Shown here: piece by piece, positions 55,601 to 61,239 of the stretch | How the letters are laid out: each line of letters opens with the position of its first letter | How positions within the stretch are numbered: the first letter of the stretch is position 1 | Assembly: GCA_023362775.1 (NCBI GenBank) | Contig: JALMGJ010000008.1 | Coordinates: 17,086,001-17,150,000 of the forward strand | DNA: 64,000 nucleotides | Direction of reading: 5' to 3' | Source of the DNA: Charina bottae | Taxonomy: Eukaryota > Chordata > Lepidosauria > Squamata > Charinaidae | Translations under genes and position numbers: made by a program | Notes under the pieces: model-generated | The model's database searches: none | What the model saw: only the letters and a program-made list of their open reading frames with translations | Told to the model about the DNA's origin: nothing

Positions 55601-56923
55601 AAAAATGAAAAGCATGGATTGCTCTGGACATTTTATTTCCAAACTGAAGTGATACTACATGGAGCATCATGTCTTGTCTGTCTGTGGTTTTATATTGTTC
55701 TTTAGTAGTTGGCTACCTTTTTCTTTTTCAAAGTCTGCTCGCAATTTCTGTTGCAAATCTTACATTTGTAATAAGCCGTTTCATTTACATAGAACGAAAA
55801 ATTAATGAGGGAACATCAAGAAAAAGTCAGCAGACTTCAAAGTCGACTAAATCAGGCAGAAGAGAGGGCAGCTACAGCATCTCAGCAGGTATCTATATTA
55901 AACCCGTCCAGCTAATAAATGAATAAAGATCTCAATAAATTTTAAAAAAAATAAAAGGGGAAATACACTTCAAGGAACAATGGTTACTGCAGCTGTTAAA
56001 ATTAATGCATATATGTATATACATGCATGACAGGCTCTTATAATTTTTTTGTAGTTGCTTTGCTTTTCTTCCTTTTTTATATTAGTTTTTCTGTTACATT
56101 TAAATAAATAAAGGCAAAACATTACTTAAAAATGAATGCATGTAAAGAACTAGGGAGCATAGTAAAAGTGGATGTCTGTCTAGGAACTGTGGATAGGTTT
56201 CAAAAACTAACATAAAATTACAACTTACTGTAAATCACCATGTGGAAATTTAAACATTGGTAGCAAATTACAGTATATATCACAATAGTGTTGCTTAGCA
56301 CAACCATTCTTTCAGATCCATCAGTTTGAAAGGTATTTGGTAGATAAAATATAAGAATGCAATATAGAAACTGTTAATACTAAGACACTGGTCTCTTACA
56401 ACTAGAGATTCCTGTATCATTTCAATTGCAGGATCAGATTCACATGCAAAATATATAGTGGGATAAACAACTTAGGCCATTCAAATGTTGGACTTTTAGC
56501 TGCTCTAATCATTGTATCTGATAGAAGTTGGAATCCACTTATATCTGTAAAAGCCATATGTTCCTCAGAAAGTAATTCCCTATCTCTTGCAAATATGGAG
56601 AAGCTCTAAGTAAGCTACTAGCAAGAGTATGCACGTCAGAATACAGTTCTGTTAGAATTGTAATTGTAATTCCATTCAGTGTATTCATAGTAATGGTGGC
56701 TGAAAAACAATTCAGCATCAATTTACATAGGAAGATAATAATTTCTGTAACTTATCTCTATTTCAGGTTGCATTGTCGTCTAATTTGTTTAAAAAGACCC
56801 AGTGAAGAAAGGAACTAATTATTGTTTTTTGTTTGTGTGTGTGTGTGTGTTTAATTACAGCTCAGTGCAATAACAATGCAGAGGAAAAAGACTGCCTACT
56901 TGATAGAGCAAAAAGAAATGTAA
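17109..56923 (+). CDS. SCLT1: Sodium channel and clathrin linker 1 (20 coding exons found)
   Basis: The joined exons listed separately total 1977 nt, 658 aa; all introns are GT-AG and phases are consistent throughout. In human, SCLT1 is a distal-appendage component of the mother centriole needed for membrane docking and ciliogenesis; it was first described as linking clathrin to the Nav1.8 sodium channel. The protein is nearly all coiled coil, without membrane segments. Landmarks: IVAEYDKHLGEMNEQLKYC (~36-54), IYQEHMTEAQIH, RDSMQLIEEANLQKSQ (to 319), IYREGRGNEADYRKLEE (402-418), TNRWKEETKKI, SELSRQKIHTQELL, AEERAATASQQ. The human protein is about 688 aa. The deficit is at the N-terminus, where MATDIK joins directly to NNAFEG and the human FLREQNRRL.. 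region has no counterpart that I could find. Introns total about 38 kb and are full of repeats. Divergent from C4orf33. Confidence 0.95.
17127..18559. other. SCLT1 intron 1
   Basis: No exon for the human-type residues 7-40 was recognised. Holds a degraded L2 3' end (17380-17470). The rest, including the imperfect 60-bp-spaced AAATCA/GTGTTTGT motifs at 17740-17960, is unexplained. Confidence 0.45.
17380..17470 (-). mobile_element. L2-type LINE 3' end, minus
   Basis: (GATT)n followed by TAGCTGCCCATCTCAACAAG and GACTGGGTGGCATACAATC, the reverse of a diverged L2 3' terminus. Confidence 0.5.
18560..18612 (+). CDS. SCLT1: SCLT1 coding exon 2
   Basis: Acceptor TTTGCTTCCAG, donor GTAAAG. Codes NNAFEGASIVEPILIDQ (residues 7-23), weakly like human DDTFENLVFDQ, and leaves phase 2. 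Confidence 0.82.
18736..19352 (-). mobile_element. L2-type LINE, 5'-truncated, minus
   Basis: The minus frame at 19349-18804 reads MDYCNALYMGLPLK, LQLVQNAAA, LHWLLVCFWVQFKVLV, LHGLGPGYLQD and RRRAFSMVAPSLWN, the C-terminal domain of L2 ORF2, followed by an L2 3' tail. It keeps an open frame of 181 codons, so it is fairly young. Directly abuts the next L2. Confidence 0.85.
19353..20745 (-). mobile_element. L2-type LINE, rearranged, minus
   Basis: Two open minus frames: 20798-20100 (RT part: FDTIDHGILLGRLRELG, FLRGRSQSVMIG, CGVPQGSVLSLLLFNIYMK, catalytic YADDTQLYIS) and 20090-19521 (C-terminal part: HIDYCNALYTGLPLRSIRKL, ALHGIGPGYMRD). A tail with CCGCCCATCTCCCC/GGGCGG lies at 19380-19420. The 5' portion of the RT is replaced by a second copy of the LHQLCPFLDR..TVTHTLVI segment (20668-20745 versus 20030-20100), so the element is internally rearranged. 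Confidence 0.85.
20746..20975 (-). mobile_element. tRNA-derived SINE (second family), minus, fused to L2
   Basis: Minus reading: GGGGCGTGGTGGCTCAGCGG (A box), AGTTCGAATCCC (B box), CAGCTCTTGCCAACCTAGCA, AAGCATGCAAATGCAAG, then it stops at CATGACCGTAGAAGCGTCTT and continues as L2 sequence without its own 3' tail. Not a tRNA gene. Confidence 0.82.
20980..21185. repeat. Long hairpin, 100-bp arms, 6-nt loop
   Basis: Left arm 20980-21079 and right arm 21086-21185 are reverse complements with about four mismatches around the loop AGATAG. The outer ends read ATTTTATACAAGAC and GTCTTGTATAAAAT. Lies in SCLT1 intron 2, directly next to the 5' head of the SINE. A foldback MITE or inverted duplication; a transcript would form a long double-stranded stem. 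Confidence 0.9.
21186..22119. other. SCLT1 intron 2, nothing recognised
   Basis: No recognised gene or repeat in this part of the intron. Confidence 0.35.
22120..22615 (+). mobile_element. SINE relic split by a hAT MITE
   Basis: GGAGCTAGGTTCAAGTTTAT (B-box-like) through ATGCTCCTTTGAGC, then after the MITE AGGAAAAGCAGGATATAAAT and an ATAAGTAAATAAA tail. Same type as 6630-6862. Confidence 0.55.
22257..22565 (+). mobile_element. hAT MITE (third family) with 8-bp TSD
   Basis: Ends CAGCCTTTTTCAACC and GGTTGAGAAACCCTG, flanked by the perfect duplication TTCTAGAG (22249-22256, 22566-22573). Interior includes GGCCTCAGGGAACCCCTG. A reversed relative lies at 61406-61691. Confidence 0.88.
22817..22889 (+). 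CDS. SCLT1: SCLT1 coding exon 3
   Basis: Acceptor CCTTTTAG, donor GTATGAAG. Completes Ser, then SLPPIVAEYDKHLGEMNEQL and KYCQ (to residue 48); strongly conserved. Confidence 0.93.
23224..23279 (+). CDS. SCLT1: SCLT1 coding exon 4
   Basis: Acceptor CTTTTAG, donor GTAAAG. Codes IQMKEMRLKLEQVMKENE, then phase 2. Confidence 0.93.
23622..23757 (+). CDS. SCLT1: SCLT1 coding exon 5
   Basis: Acceptor TGTAACACAG, donor GTGAGC. From RLHEELREAIEKQLEALPSG to NVIRNLQEQLQLANK (to residue 112); the NLQEQLQLAN part is identical to human as I recall it. Confidence 0.94.
23976..24010. repeat. (AAAT)n microsatellite
   Basis: About nine AAAT units. Confidence 0.95.
24188..24423 (-). mobile_element. tRNA-derived SINE, minus
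   Basis: Begins with (TTTA)n and CCCGCCTTAATTATTT. Contains CCCTGTGAGGTGAGTTGGGC and TAAGGCGGGACTAGAAC, and ends with a decayed tRNA-like head (TCTAGCCCAGCACCTTAAG). Relative of 4003-4241. Confidence 0.8.
24511..24633 (+). CDS. SCLT1: SCLT1 coding exon 6
   Basis: Acceptor CAATTTTAAG, donor GTAACA. Codes residues 113-153, with EKEHVLELWQRVSHELEQL and IYQEHMTEAQIH. Confidence 0.94.
25464..25529 (+). CDS. SCLT1: SCLT1 coding exon 7
   Basis: Acceptor CTTTCTAG, donor GTAAGT. Codes DQLTSFQQVTKQLHLANEKT and ES (154-175). Confidence 0.93.
25695..25940 (+). mobile_element. hAT MITE, family B, with 8-bp TSD
   Basis: Ends CAGAGCTTTCCAAACTGTG and CTTTGGAAAGCCCTG. Perfect duplication ATATAGTG (25687-25694, 25941-25948). 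The interior has nested short palindromes around CCGGAAGCGCTGAT, and GTGTCGC repeats. Confidence 0.9.
26875..27425. mobile_element. Probable DNA-transposon relic with 2-copy internal repeat
   Basis: The left end CAGATACTCCTCGCTTAACA resembles the CAGGTAGTCCT..TTAACAACC terminus of the element at 33280. Inside, a roughly 125-bp unit (TTGAAATCTC..CTCCAATCTCTC..GTAGGCAGTCTCTCC) occurs twice in imperfect tandem. The right end is not clear. Confidence 0.4.
27435..27490 (-). mobile_element. SINE head fragment, minus
   Basis: AGCACCTTAACCACT and ACACTGGCTCTC are the reverse of a tRNA-like SINE head (GAGCCAGTGT..AGTGGTTAAGG). Confidence 0.6.
27546..27616 (+). CDS. SCLT1: SCLT1 coding exon 8
   Basis: Acceptor TGTTTACAG, donor GTATAG. 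Codes INQVFLKTVMEQNVELEQLR and KRQ, phase 2. Confidence 0.93.
28514..28646. repeat. (TG)n-(TA)n-(CA)n self-complementary microsatellite
   Basis: TG/GTAT units, then about 16 TA units, then about 18 CA units. The left and right blocks are complementary, so the array can fold back around the TA centre. In SCLT1 intron 8. Confidence 0.95.
29262..29352 (+). CDS. SCLT1: SCLT1 coding exon 9
   Basis: Acceptor TTAATATGCAG, donor GTAGAA. Codes R-QSKLDLRTTVEKADEMMRL-IEDLRSQLNRK (to 229). The donor is weaker than most, but phase and homology fit. Confidence 0.92.
29462..29553 (+). CDS. SCLT1: SCLT1 coding exon 10
   Basis: Acceptor GTGTTTAG, donor GTAAAT; intron 9 is only 109 bp. Codes EEEVLAAREKEEASDKRLQE and LQSSIKQLET. 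Confidence 0.94.
30288..30465 (+). CDS. SCLT1: SCLT1 coding exon 11
   Basis: Acceptor CCAATATGCAG, donor GTGATT. Begins RLCVATQDSKQLRSE and ends VRDSMQLIEEANLQKSQ (residue 319), one of the best conserved stretches. Confidence 0.95.
30625..30723 (+). CDS. SCLT1: SCLT1 coding exon 12
   Basis: Acceptor CAATTCTAG, donor GTAAGC. Codes AMLSEKQKEEEIENMKQAVS to RTRKE (320-352). Confidence 0.94.
31385..31456 (+). CDS. SCLT1: SCLT1 coding exon 13
   Basis: Acceptor AAAAAAATAG is purine-rich and looks weak; donor GTAAGT is strong. Codes VENERKRYNIKICRLMEELT and ALQM (353-376), aligned to human ISRLTEELSALQM. Confidence 0.9.
31973..32002 (-). ncRNA. Hammerhead ribozyme-like core
   Basis: Reads CTGAAGA, helix II GCTTCTT-GGAT-AAGGAGC (seven pairs, one G-U), GAAA, then CGTTTC. 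The CUGANGA and GAAA boxes are intact. Confidence 0.65.
32004..32033 (+). ncRNA. Hammerhead ribozyme-like core, SCLT1 sense strand
   Basis: Same core as on the other arm: CTGAAGA, GCTTCTT-GGAT-AAGGAGC, GAAA; the following CG is changed to TG. Lies in the sense orientation of SCLT1 intron 13, so it is present in the pre-mRNA. Confidence 0.6.
32474..32548 (+). CDS. SCLT1: SCLT1 coding exon 14
   Basis: Acceptor GCTTTATAG, donor GTAAAA. Codes ECGEKQSQIERAVREKRAVE and EELEK (377-401). Confidence 0.94.
33055..33228 (+). mobile_element. RTE/BovB LINE 3' end
   Basis: GGAGAAGGGGACGGCAGAGG, GATGAGATGGTTAGATAGCA, GAGACAGTGGAGGACAGGAA and GGTCACGAAGAGTCGGACAC followed by TGACTGAACAAC: the well-known BovB 3' sequence. 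Supplies the tail type shared by the SINEs in this window. Confidence 0.88.
33280..34460. mobile_element. GC-rich DNA-transposon-like element with minisatellite core
   Basis: Inverted ends CAGGTAGTCCTTGG and CCAAGGAC-like (CTCAAGGACTACCTG). Subterminal GTTCAACAACCGTTCG/TTACGATGGCGCTG and GACCGCATCTCTTAGTGAC words. The core 33540-34190 is a C-rich imperfect tandem array; the word AGCAGCCACCCCAAGCC-like recurs near 33697, 33811, 33955 and 34103, spacing about 115-148 bp. The long ORFs here come from C/G richness and are not genes. In SCLT1 intron 14. Flanks CA/TA leave the target duplication unsettled. Confidence 0.7.
34637..34782 (+). CDS. SCLT1: SCLT1 coding exon 15
   Basis: Acceptor ATCTGTCAG, donor GTAAGT. 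Codes IYREGRGNEADYRKLEELHQ to QNKIKQLEL (402-449), phase 2. Confidence 0.95.
34783..38273. other. SCLT1 intron 15, first part
   Basis: About 3.5 kb of mostly AT-rich intron with no recognised exon; short ORFs such as 36238-36663 (minus) have no visible family. Repeats, if present, are too degraded to name. Confidence 0.4.
38274..39966 (-). mobile_element. L1-like ORF1-only element, minus, broken copy
   Basis: Matches 52941-54672 end to end in the opposite orientation. The 5' part on the minus strand reads TTTCCGGTGGGGAGATGGCG; the 3' end is T-rich and ends TTTAATAAAATTCTTATAA. The ORF is broken: about 20 bp are missing near 39140, and TTA became TGA in the EELKK-like region near 39090, leaving fragments 39304-39122 and 39066-38872. 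TSD not resolved. Confidence 0.82.
40110..40336 (-). mobile_element. tRNA-derived SINE with BovB-like tail, minus
   Basis: Plus text GACTGCCTGGACTAGTCACTG, GCCATTGCCTCCTTCCTAGG and GCAGGACTAGAACTCAGTCT to AAACTGGCTCTC is the reverse of the 8880-type SINE. Confidence 0.8.
40756..41059. repeat. 42-bp direct repeat (40756-40797, 41018-41059)
   Basis: Two identical 42-bp copies beginning CATTCTGATCTCTCTTCCCT, 262 bp apart; the second directly follows the TTAGGG tract. Confidence 0.9.
40998..41017 (+). repeat. Interstitial telomere-like (TTAGGG)3
   Basis: TAGGGTTAGGGTTAGGGTTA at the junction just before the second 42-bp repeat copy. Confidence 0.92.
41915..42231 (+). mobile_element. Full-length tRNA-derived SINE, 11-bp TSD
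   Basis: 317 bp: GGGCGCGATAGCTCAGTGG (A box), GGTTCGAGACC (B box, 41968-41978), CAGCTCTTGCCAACCTAGCA, CATGACCGCAGAAGCGTCTT, GTGTCAGACACGACTGTG and an ACCTTTTTACC end. Perfect target duplication TAAGGTCTGTG (41904-41914, 42232-42242). The tRNA head has lost the cloverleaf, so this is not a tRNA gene. It ends only about 60 bp before the acceptor of SCLT1 exon 16. Confidence 0.92.
42301..42493 (+). CDS. SCLT1: SCLT1 coding exon 16
   Basis: Acceptor ATCCACTTTAAG chosen because it is the only AG nearby that restores frame with exon 15 (AA+A). The join ELK-YEDERGRCQESICKLQ aligns without gaps to human. Donor GTATTG. Ends MEAQHTAKLK (to 514). The reading frame is open upstream to 42257, but no acceptor there fits. 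Confidence 0.92.
43625..43821 (+). CDS. SCLT1: SCLT1 coding exon 17
   Basis: Acceptor TTCCTGATAG, donor GTAAGG. Codes ISTMENEHLLKEHGFEVRLK to TNRWKEETKKITEITEARIN (515-579), phase 2. Confidence 0.95.
43822..46320. other. SCLT1 intron 17, first part
   Basis: AT-rich intron. Apart from the small hairpin at 45851 nothing is recognised; ORFs such as 44859-45167 (minus) show no family. Confidence 0.4.
45851..45901. repeat. Small perfect hairpin, 19-bp arms
   Basis: TTTATAAATTTTACAGTTA at 45851-45869 and its exact reverse complement at 45883-45901, 13-nt loop. Confidence 0.85.
46321..46516 (+). mobile_element. hAT MITE (fourth family, GC-rich)
   Basis: Ends CAGGGGTACCCAACC and GGTTGGGGACCCCTA (last base mutated from G). 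Target duplication TCTCAGGT/TCTTAGGT at 46313-46320 and 46517-46524 (7 of 8). Confidence 0.85.
46570..46642 (-). mobile_element. L2-type LINE 3' end, minus
   Basis: ACCACCCATCTCCCCC..GGACTCTGGGCGGTTG is the reverse of the L2 3' terminus. Confidence 0.7.
46790..47023 (+). mobile_element. hAT MITE, family A, with 8-bp TSD
   Basis: Ends CAGAGCTTTCCAAACTTTTC and CAGTTTGGAAAGCTCTG. Perfect duplication CTTTAAAG (46782-46789, 47024-47031). A 31-bp block (CATCATTTTGTGACACACTC..GCAGGG) is tandemly doubled, giving a longer variant than at 929. Confidence 0.9.
47032..48790. other. SCLT1 intron 17, last part
   Basis: No recognised gene or repeat; AT-rich. Confidence 0.4.
48791..48869 (+). CDS. SCLT1: SCLT1 coding exon 18
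   Basis: Acceptor TTGTGTGGCAG, donor GTAAGA. Codes K-SELSRQKIHTQELLYQLE-RANEKIIE (to 606). Confidence 0.94.
49937..50206 (+). mobile_element. hAT MITE, family B, with 8-bp TSD
   Basis: Ends CAGAGCTTTCCAAACTGTG and CTTTGGAAAGCCCTG. Perfect duplication TAATACAG (49929-49936, 50207-50214). Close relative of 25695-25940, inserted into the RTE endonuclease region. Confidence 0.9.
51106..51254. repeat. 54-bp direct repeat flanking a 41-bp AT tract
   Basis: Identical copies at 51106-51159 and 51201-51254 (start AAAGTGAAAGAATATCAAAA) with an (AATAAT)n-like spacer between. It lies in the RTE reverse-transcriptase frame and breaks it. Confidence 0.9.
51346..51570 (+). mobile_element. Palindromic PLE-derived insertion with hammerheads
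   Basis: Perfect 13-bp target duplication ATGGCAAAACAGA (51333-51345, 51571-51583). Same design as 31887-32085: 38-bp left extension, then inverted arms around a 28-bp centre. Plus-strand core 51491-51520; minus-strand core 51462-51433 has CUGAAGC in place of CUGANGA. Confidence 0.85.
51491..51520 (+). ncRNA. Hammerhead ribozyme-like core, SCLT1 sense strand
   Basis: CTGAAGA, helix II GCTCCTT-GGAT-AAGGAGT (seven pairs, one G-U), GAAA, CGTTTC. All catalytic boxes intact; lies in sense orientation in SCLT1 intron 18. Confidence 0.65.
52941..54672 (+). mobile_element. L1-like ORF1-only element with 15-bp TSD
   Basis: Full-length looking, 1732 bp, target duplication AGTTTAGAATTCCTG (52926-52940, 54673-54687). 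The 5' part starts ACTTCCAGTGGGGATATGGC, an L1-like GC-rich leader. It has one ORF (53623-54060), then a long T-rich 3' UTR ending TTTAATAAAATTCTTATAA. No reverse transcriptase or endonuclease, so it would depend on an L1 in trans. A second copy lies at 38274-39966. Confidence 0.75.
53623..54060 (+). CDS. ORF of the L1-like element, 145 aa, function unknown
   Basis: Starts MEESFSDFHQDFKQILSDSY and ends WGYVNALVYFEVG. Acidic, probably helical N-terminal two thirds (heptad-like SDFHQDFKQIL, DDVVDEIEEF-like, WIVELKKLKGEIELQ), then a hydrophobic Phe/Leu/Val-rich end. Length and position suggest a shortened L1 ORF1; no RNA-binding RRM or CTD motif is evident. The other copy has a frameshift and a stop. 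It belongs to a mobile element rather than to SCLT1. Confidence 0.5.
   Translation: MEESFSDFHQDFKQILSDSYQLFMQGIQDIVENMSFKMSHLVGDVVDEIEEFNSDRNVSSTSEILEEDWIVELKKLKGEIELQAIGEMDLLMECLGKEGVIMYGRFPEVKLEFLRGAVGLFDFFKKNALYVLWGYVNALVYFEVG
55793..55888 (+). CDS. SCLT1: SCLT1 coding exon 19
   Basis: Acceptor TTCATTTACATAG, donor GTATCT. Codes NEKLMREHQEKVSRLQSRLN and QAEERAATASQQ (607-638). Confidence 0.95.
56831..56851. repeat. TG tract beside the last SCLT1 acceptor
   Basis: GTTT(GT)n ending about 9 bp before the exon 20 acceptor TTTAATTACAG. Confidence 0.85.
56861..56923 (+). CDS. SCLT1: SCLT1 coding exon 20 (last)
   Basis: Acceptor TTAATTACAG. Codes LSAITMQRKKTAYLIEQKEM and TAA. Human ends differently after VITVQRRKA. 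Confidence 0.93.
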   Translation, partial: LSAITMQRKKTAYLIEQKEM

Positions 56924-57071
56924 CGTCATATGGTCCTTTCATGGTGTACAAGTACAGGTTGCCTAAGAAGAGTAACTTTGGAGTCTTAGGATGTATCATA
57001 TAAAATGACATACCTTTTGCAGATAATACTTCATTGCTTTATAAGACAGAAATATATTCAGTCTTATTCAC

Positions 57072-57077
57072 AATAAA
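57072..57077 (+). terminator. Candidate SCLT1 poly(A) signal
   Basis: AATAAA 149 bp after the SCLT1 stop codon, followed within 60 bp by a T-rich stretch. First canonical hexamer after the stop. Confidence 0.5.
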
Positions 57078-57748
57078 CATTAAGCAGACACCTGGGAAAA
57101 TGCATCATATACCATGTTTTCTATGTTACCCTTTTATAATGTAAAAAACTGTACAAAGTTTAGTTTTGAAAATCAGAATGATCTAATTGCTAAATTGGAT
57201 TTTTGTTATCTGTACAACTGATTTACTAGTTATTTAACTTTCAGTTATTGACATGCAAAGTATTGAACTGAAAATAATGTTCTATATATTCATACAATAT
57301 TGTAGAATTGCTGTCTAGCATCAGTGTCTCCTACCTATTTGATAAAATAGACAGACTTGGGATATCAAATATACAACTAACAAAGCTAATTCCTCCCTGG
57401 CATCTAAGTTACTGTAAATGTGGAGATTCCAATTATATCAATTGTTTATCTCTTCTTGACAATATTTAGAATGTTATCACATTGTCATAACATAGGGACT
57501 ACATTATCTTGGAAGATAATGCTTATCATTGCTCAAGATGAAAAGATCTAACGTATATTTGAACCTCCTTTGGTCAGGTACAAGGTCTTCAGTAAGGAGT
57601 GCGTGAAAAAGAAAAGGTATTTTGTTTAGAGTTAGACAAAATAGCCCCACTGTGTTCTGCCTGAAACAAAACCTGAAACATTATAAGTGTTCCACCATAG
57701 AGGAACAAGGGTAAAAAAAAATCTCCTTTCCTCATTTTCACCTTAGAC

Positions 57749-58081
57749 CAGAGCTTTCCAAACTTTTCATGTTGGTGACACACTTTTTAGACATGCATCA
57801 TTTTGTGACACACCCTTACAGCAGGGCATCATTTTGTGACACACTCTTACAGCAGGACACAAGGCAGGCACTAGGACCTGTGCAGAATCACAGCTGGTTT
57901 GGAGGCAGCAGGGCACAAGGCAGGCACTAGGACCTGCGCAGAATCCTGGCAGGGCAAGTTTGAAGGCACAAGGCAGGCACTAGGACCTGCGTGGAAGCCC
58001 GGAGGCAGCAGCAGCCGCGACACACCCAGACACTGCAGCCGACACACTAATGTGTCCCGACACACAGTTTGGAAAGCTCTG
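57749..58081 (+). mobile_element. hAT MITE, family A, long variant, with 8-bp TSD
   Basis: Ends as in 46790. Perfect duplication CCTTAGAC (57741-57748, 58082-58089). The 31-bp GACACAC block is doubled, and the CACAAGGCAGGCACTAGGAC segment occurs three times, showing growth by internal tandem duplication. Confidence 0.9.
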
Positions 58082-58384
58082 CCTTAGACTGTAAAAGGTA
58101 GGTGGCTAGTAGTCCATGCTGGAAAATTGGTCATGGGAATTTTAAAAAAATAAAATATAAAACATTTAAAGTTGGAAATATAAGGAAAGCAACAATTTTC
58201 CCATGTTTTTGGTGGAACCTACACAAAAAGCCACAGAACCCCTATGAAGAGAAATACAGCATAGATTTGTTTCAGCCCCAACCTATGTACAGATAACAGC
58301 AGAAAATGCACTTTTCTGGTAATTGCCCTGGGCTTCTCCTCCTAATGCACAAACATACATAACACACTTGAATTGGAGGAGTTA

Positions 58385-58800
58385 GTAACATTTATTTATT
58401 TGTCAGCATTTGTATTCTGGTAAAAGATTCTGAGGGGCTAACATCAAATAATAAAATAATAAAACTGATAACATTCAGAACCATATAATAATAAACATTA
58501 AAGATTAACATTACATAAATTGATGTTAGAAACAATCCTATGCACTGCTGTTAATCCCCAAATGCTTTCTTAAAAAGCCAGGTCCTAGTTCTGTAGAATA
58601 ACAGGAGCATTGAGGCCTTACAGATCTCCACAAGCAGCATATTCCTGGTCCATCCCCTTAACCTGTTGGGGAGAGAGAACCCAGGACATCCTCTCAGGTA
58701 GATTGAATTGGGTTCAATGGCAACTAGTCATAGGCTGACCAAGCAGTGATCCCAACATGCCAGCAACACTGAAAAGGGAGTCTTTGTATTTGGCCTGTAG
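58385..58800 (-). mobile_element. Probable L2-type LINE 3' relic, minus
   Basis: (TTTA)n start, A/T-rich, then a sequence in the order of an L2 C-terminus in reverse (CCAGGTCCTAG, CATATTCCTGGTCCATCCCC). Heavily decayed. Confidence 0.35.
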
Positions 58801-59079
58801 TCTGAAAACTCAACATAAACAAGGGCTTCAGAATATACTATAGTTCAGCAACTAACACAGCAATATATGTTTTGCCTTTCAACTTAACTTGAAACCTCTC
58901 CAGCATTATTGCTGAAGTCTTCCACAGCAGCAGAATCCAACTTGTTCCTCTTAGCCTGAACAGGCATGAATGGAGTTGACCCCTTCAATGCTGTATACTT
59001 GGGAGTATAGCAGTCATGAGTTAATGTACTTCTCATTTTATGGTTTGCTATCTGATTTTTTTTTTTAAAAAAAGCAAAG

Positions 59080-59330
59080 AATGGAATGGAATGGGTCGGT
59101 TTTCACATTGCAGAGAAGTGGAGTTCCTCAACAACCTGCTTTAGGACTGATGCTTTTTAACTTGCTCATAAATTATCAGTGAACTGGACAAATTTGTGGA
59201 TAATACTAAACTATTCAGGGTATTAAAAACCAAAAGTGATTGGGAAAGGCTCCAGAAGGATTTCTTTAAACGGGGTAAATAATCGAGAGAGAAATAAGGA
59301 TCAATTTAAGAAAGTGTAAAGTAGGATTGT
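59080..59330 (+). mobile_element. CR1-like LINE relic
   Basis: GGACTGATGCTTTTTAACTT, CATAAATTATCAGTGAACTGG and TTTGTGGATAATACTAAACT match the CR1 RT region FNIFINDLE..FADDTK in broken form. Confidence 0.55.
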
Positions 59331-61239
59331 GAATTAAATGGAAAATGATTTTTGTTTCTAATTCCAAAACAAAATACTATGTTCTGGAAAATATATTGAC
59401 CCCTTTTGGGCCAATGTAATTCAGTAGAAATAAAACCTGAAATTTTCAGATGTTTAGTCATGGGAAAGAGTTGGGGTTCACAACAAGCCTCTTGGGCTGC
59501 AAAAATTTGGACGAATAGTATAATGGTTTTCTGTGCATTTACAGCCCAGATTCTGTAGTTAAAAATAATTTGTTCTAGAAGTATAGGTATTTTAATTGAA
59601 AGGAACGTGAAGAGGGAGAGTGGCTGTTTTTATTCCTCTGCAAGACAATCCTTTCAGTCAATTACTTCCTGCAGGACAGGACACGTTGGCAGAAAATATT
59701 AAATTAATTTGACTTAGCCCATTAGGGGGGTTATCGTTTTTAATAAATCTACTTTTCCAAATCTATGTAATCTATGCTGAAACTAGCCTTGCAGACAATC
59801 AGGCACAAGGATTGTCTCCATCCACCCCAATATTTAAAACTTTTGCTGCATATTTATCCTGGCTAGCTGATCTCACCCCCACCCTCTTTAATTTCTACTT
59901 GTGGCGGAATGAACAAGGAAGTTGGGAAAGGAGGAGCTGCTGCTGACCGGGGGCACCAATTGGTGTCTGGGACCTGTATAATGGGAATGCCGGGGTTTAT
60001 AGCAGCAGATTCTCACCCTACCCCTAGCAGTGTACATTGCAAGAATGCGAAGCAGCACACACTTCACCTCAACTGGACCAAAGGTATGCAATGAAGCAGC
60101 TATCAGATGGCAAGCAGCAGATCTTGACACTTCATTCCTGTATAATTGATACAAAGGGGGGGGAGGAGCACTTGCCAATGAAGATGATGCTTAAGGAGAT
60201 CAAGGTCAATGATACGTCACAATTCTACATCCTCCACCATGCTAAGTGGCTGTCATTCAAAGCCATCTTCCATGCAACAGTGTCACATTTGATGCCTTTT
60301 GATCCTCCTGCTGCTTGCCATCTGATGGCTGCTCCAACTGCTGTGTAGACATCTAGTTTTGCTTGAGATAGATGTCTTGCTGCTAGGTGGCAACATTACC
60401 TGCCTAGTGCTGCAGAAGGTGAGGACATCTGGATGATGCGTCAACTAGTGCTTAAGCATCCCCAAAGTCAAAAGCTGCCTGTTGTCTTGCTGGCTGGCTG
60501 GGGAATTCTGGGAGTTGAAGTCCACACATCTTAAAGAGGTTGAGAAATACTGCTGTATGCTAACTCCTATCTATTGCAGTGGTTGCAGACAGCACAGCAT
60601 GAACTTTCAAATGTAAGCTTGAAGGGCTTCCATACCATGCTGCCTTCTGGCCCTTAGCATGCCCATTTTGGTGGTAGCAGGAGGCCAGATAGTGCACCAC
60701 TATCACCATATACCATGGATTCAGATTTGGGAGATGGGATTTCTGTGAAAGTTCTCTCATGGGCAAGCAGATACTTCCCATGACTTCACAAGATATACCA
60801 CTCCTGTATTGAATCCAGTATTCCCTCAGCAACTTCGTTCTCTGTACTTTCCCTGTGTCACCTGCTCCTTAAATTCCCGCTTTAAAATTCCAAATTGTCC
60901 CACACTCAGTCTAAGGCAAAGTACTAGGAGTATCTCCCACTTACTGGCCATGCCAGGAGAATTCAAAAAAGATAACACAATTGCAAGAGATAAAACAACC
61001 TTCAATCACAGCAGCTATACAGAAGGTTCAAAAACATATTCCTGGAACAAACATGTTTTGGTCCATAGGCTTGAAACAAAACATTGCAAACACGTTTTTA
61101 TTCAGTCACAGGTCATCCAAAATCAGCTGTTCTGTGCATAGAACAGTTTCTGCATAAAGCATTCTGTACATTCTTAAAGTGATGTATATTTAGACATAAA
61201 AAAACCAGAGTTATACCAATGAGGTCTGAGCTAACCAGC
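59331..61239. other. Intergenic, mostly unassigned
   Basis: No gene. At 60486-60556 GGGGAATTCTGGGAGTTGAA and GAGGTTGAGAAATACTG look like one end of a hAT MITE. The ORFs near 59.9-60.3 kb have no recognisable family. Confidence 0.35.
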
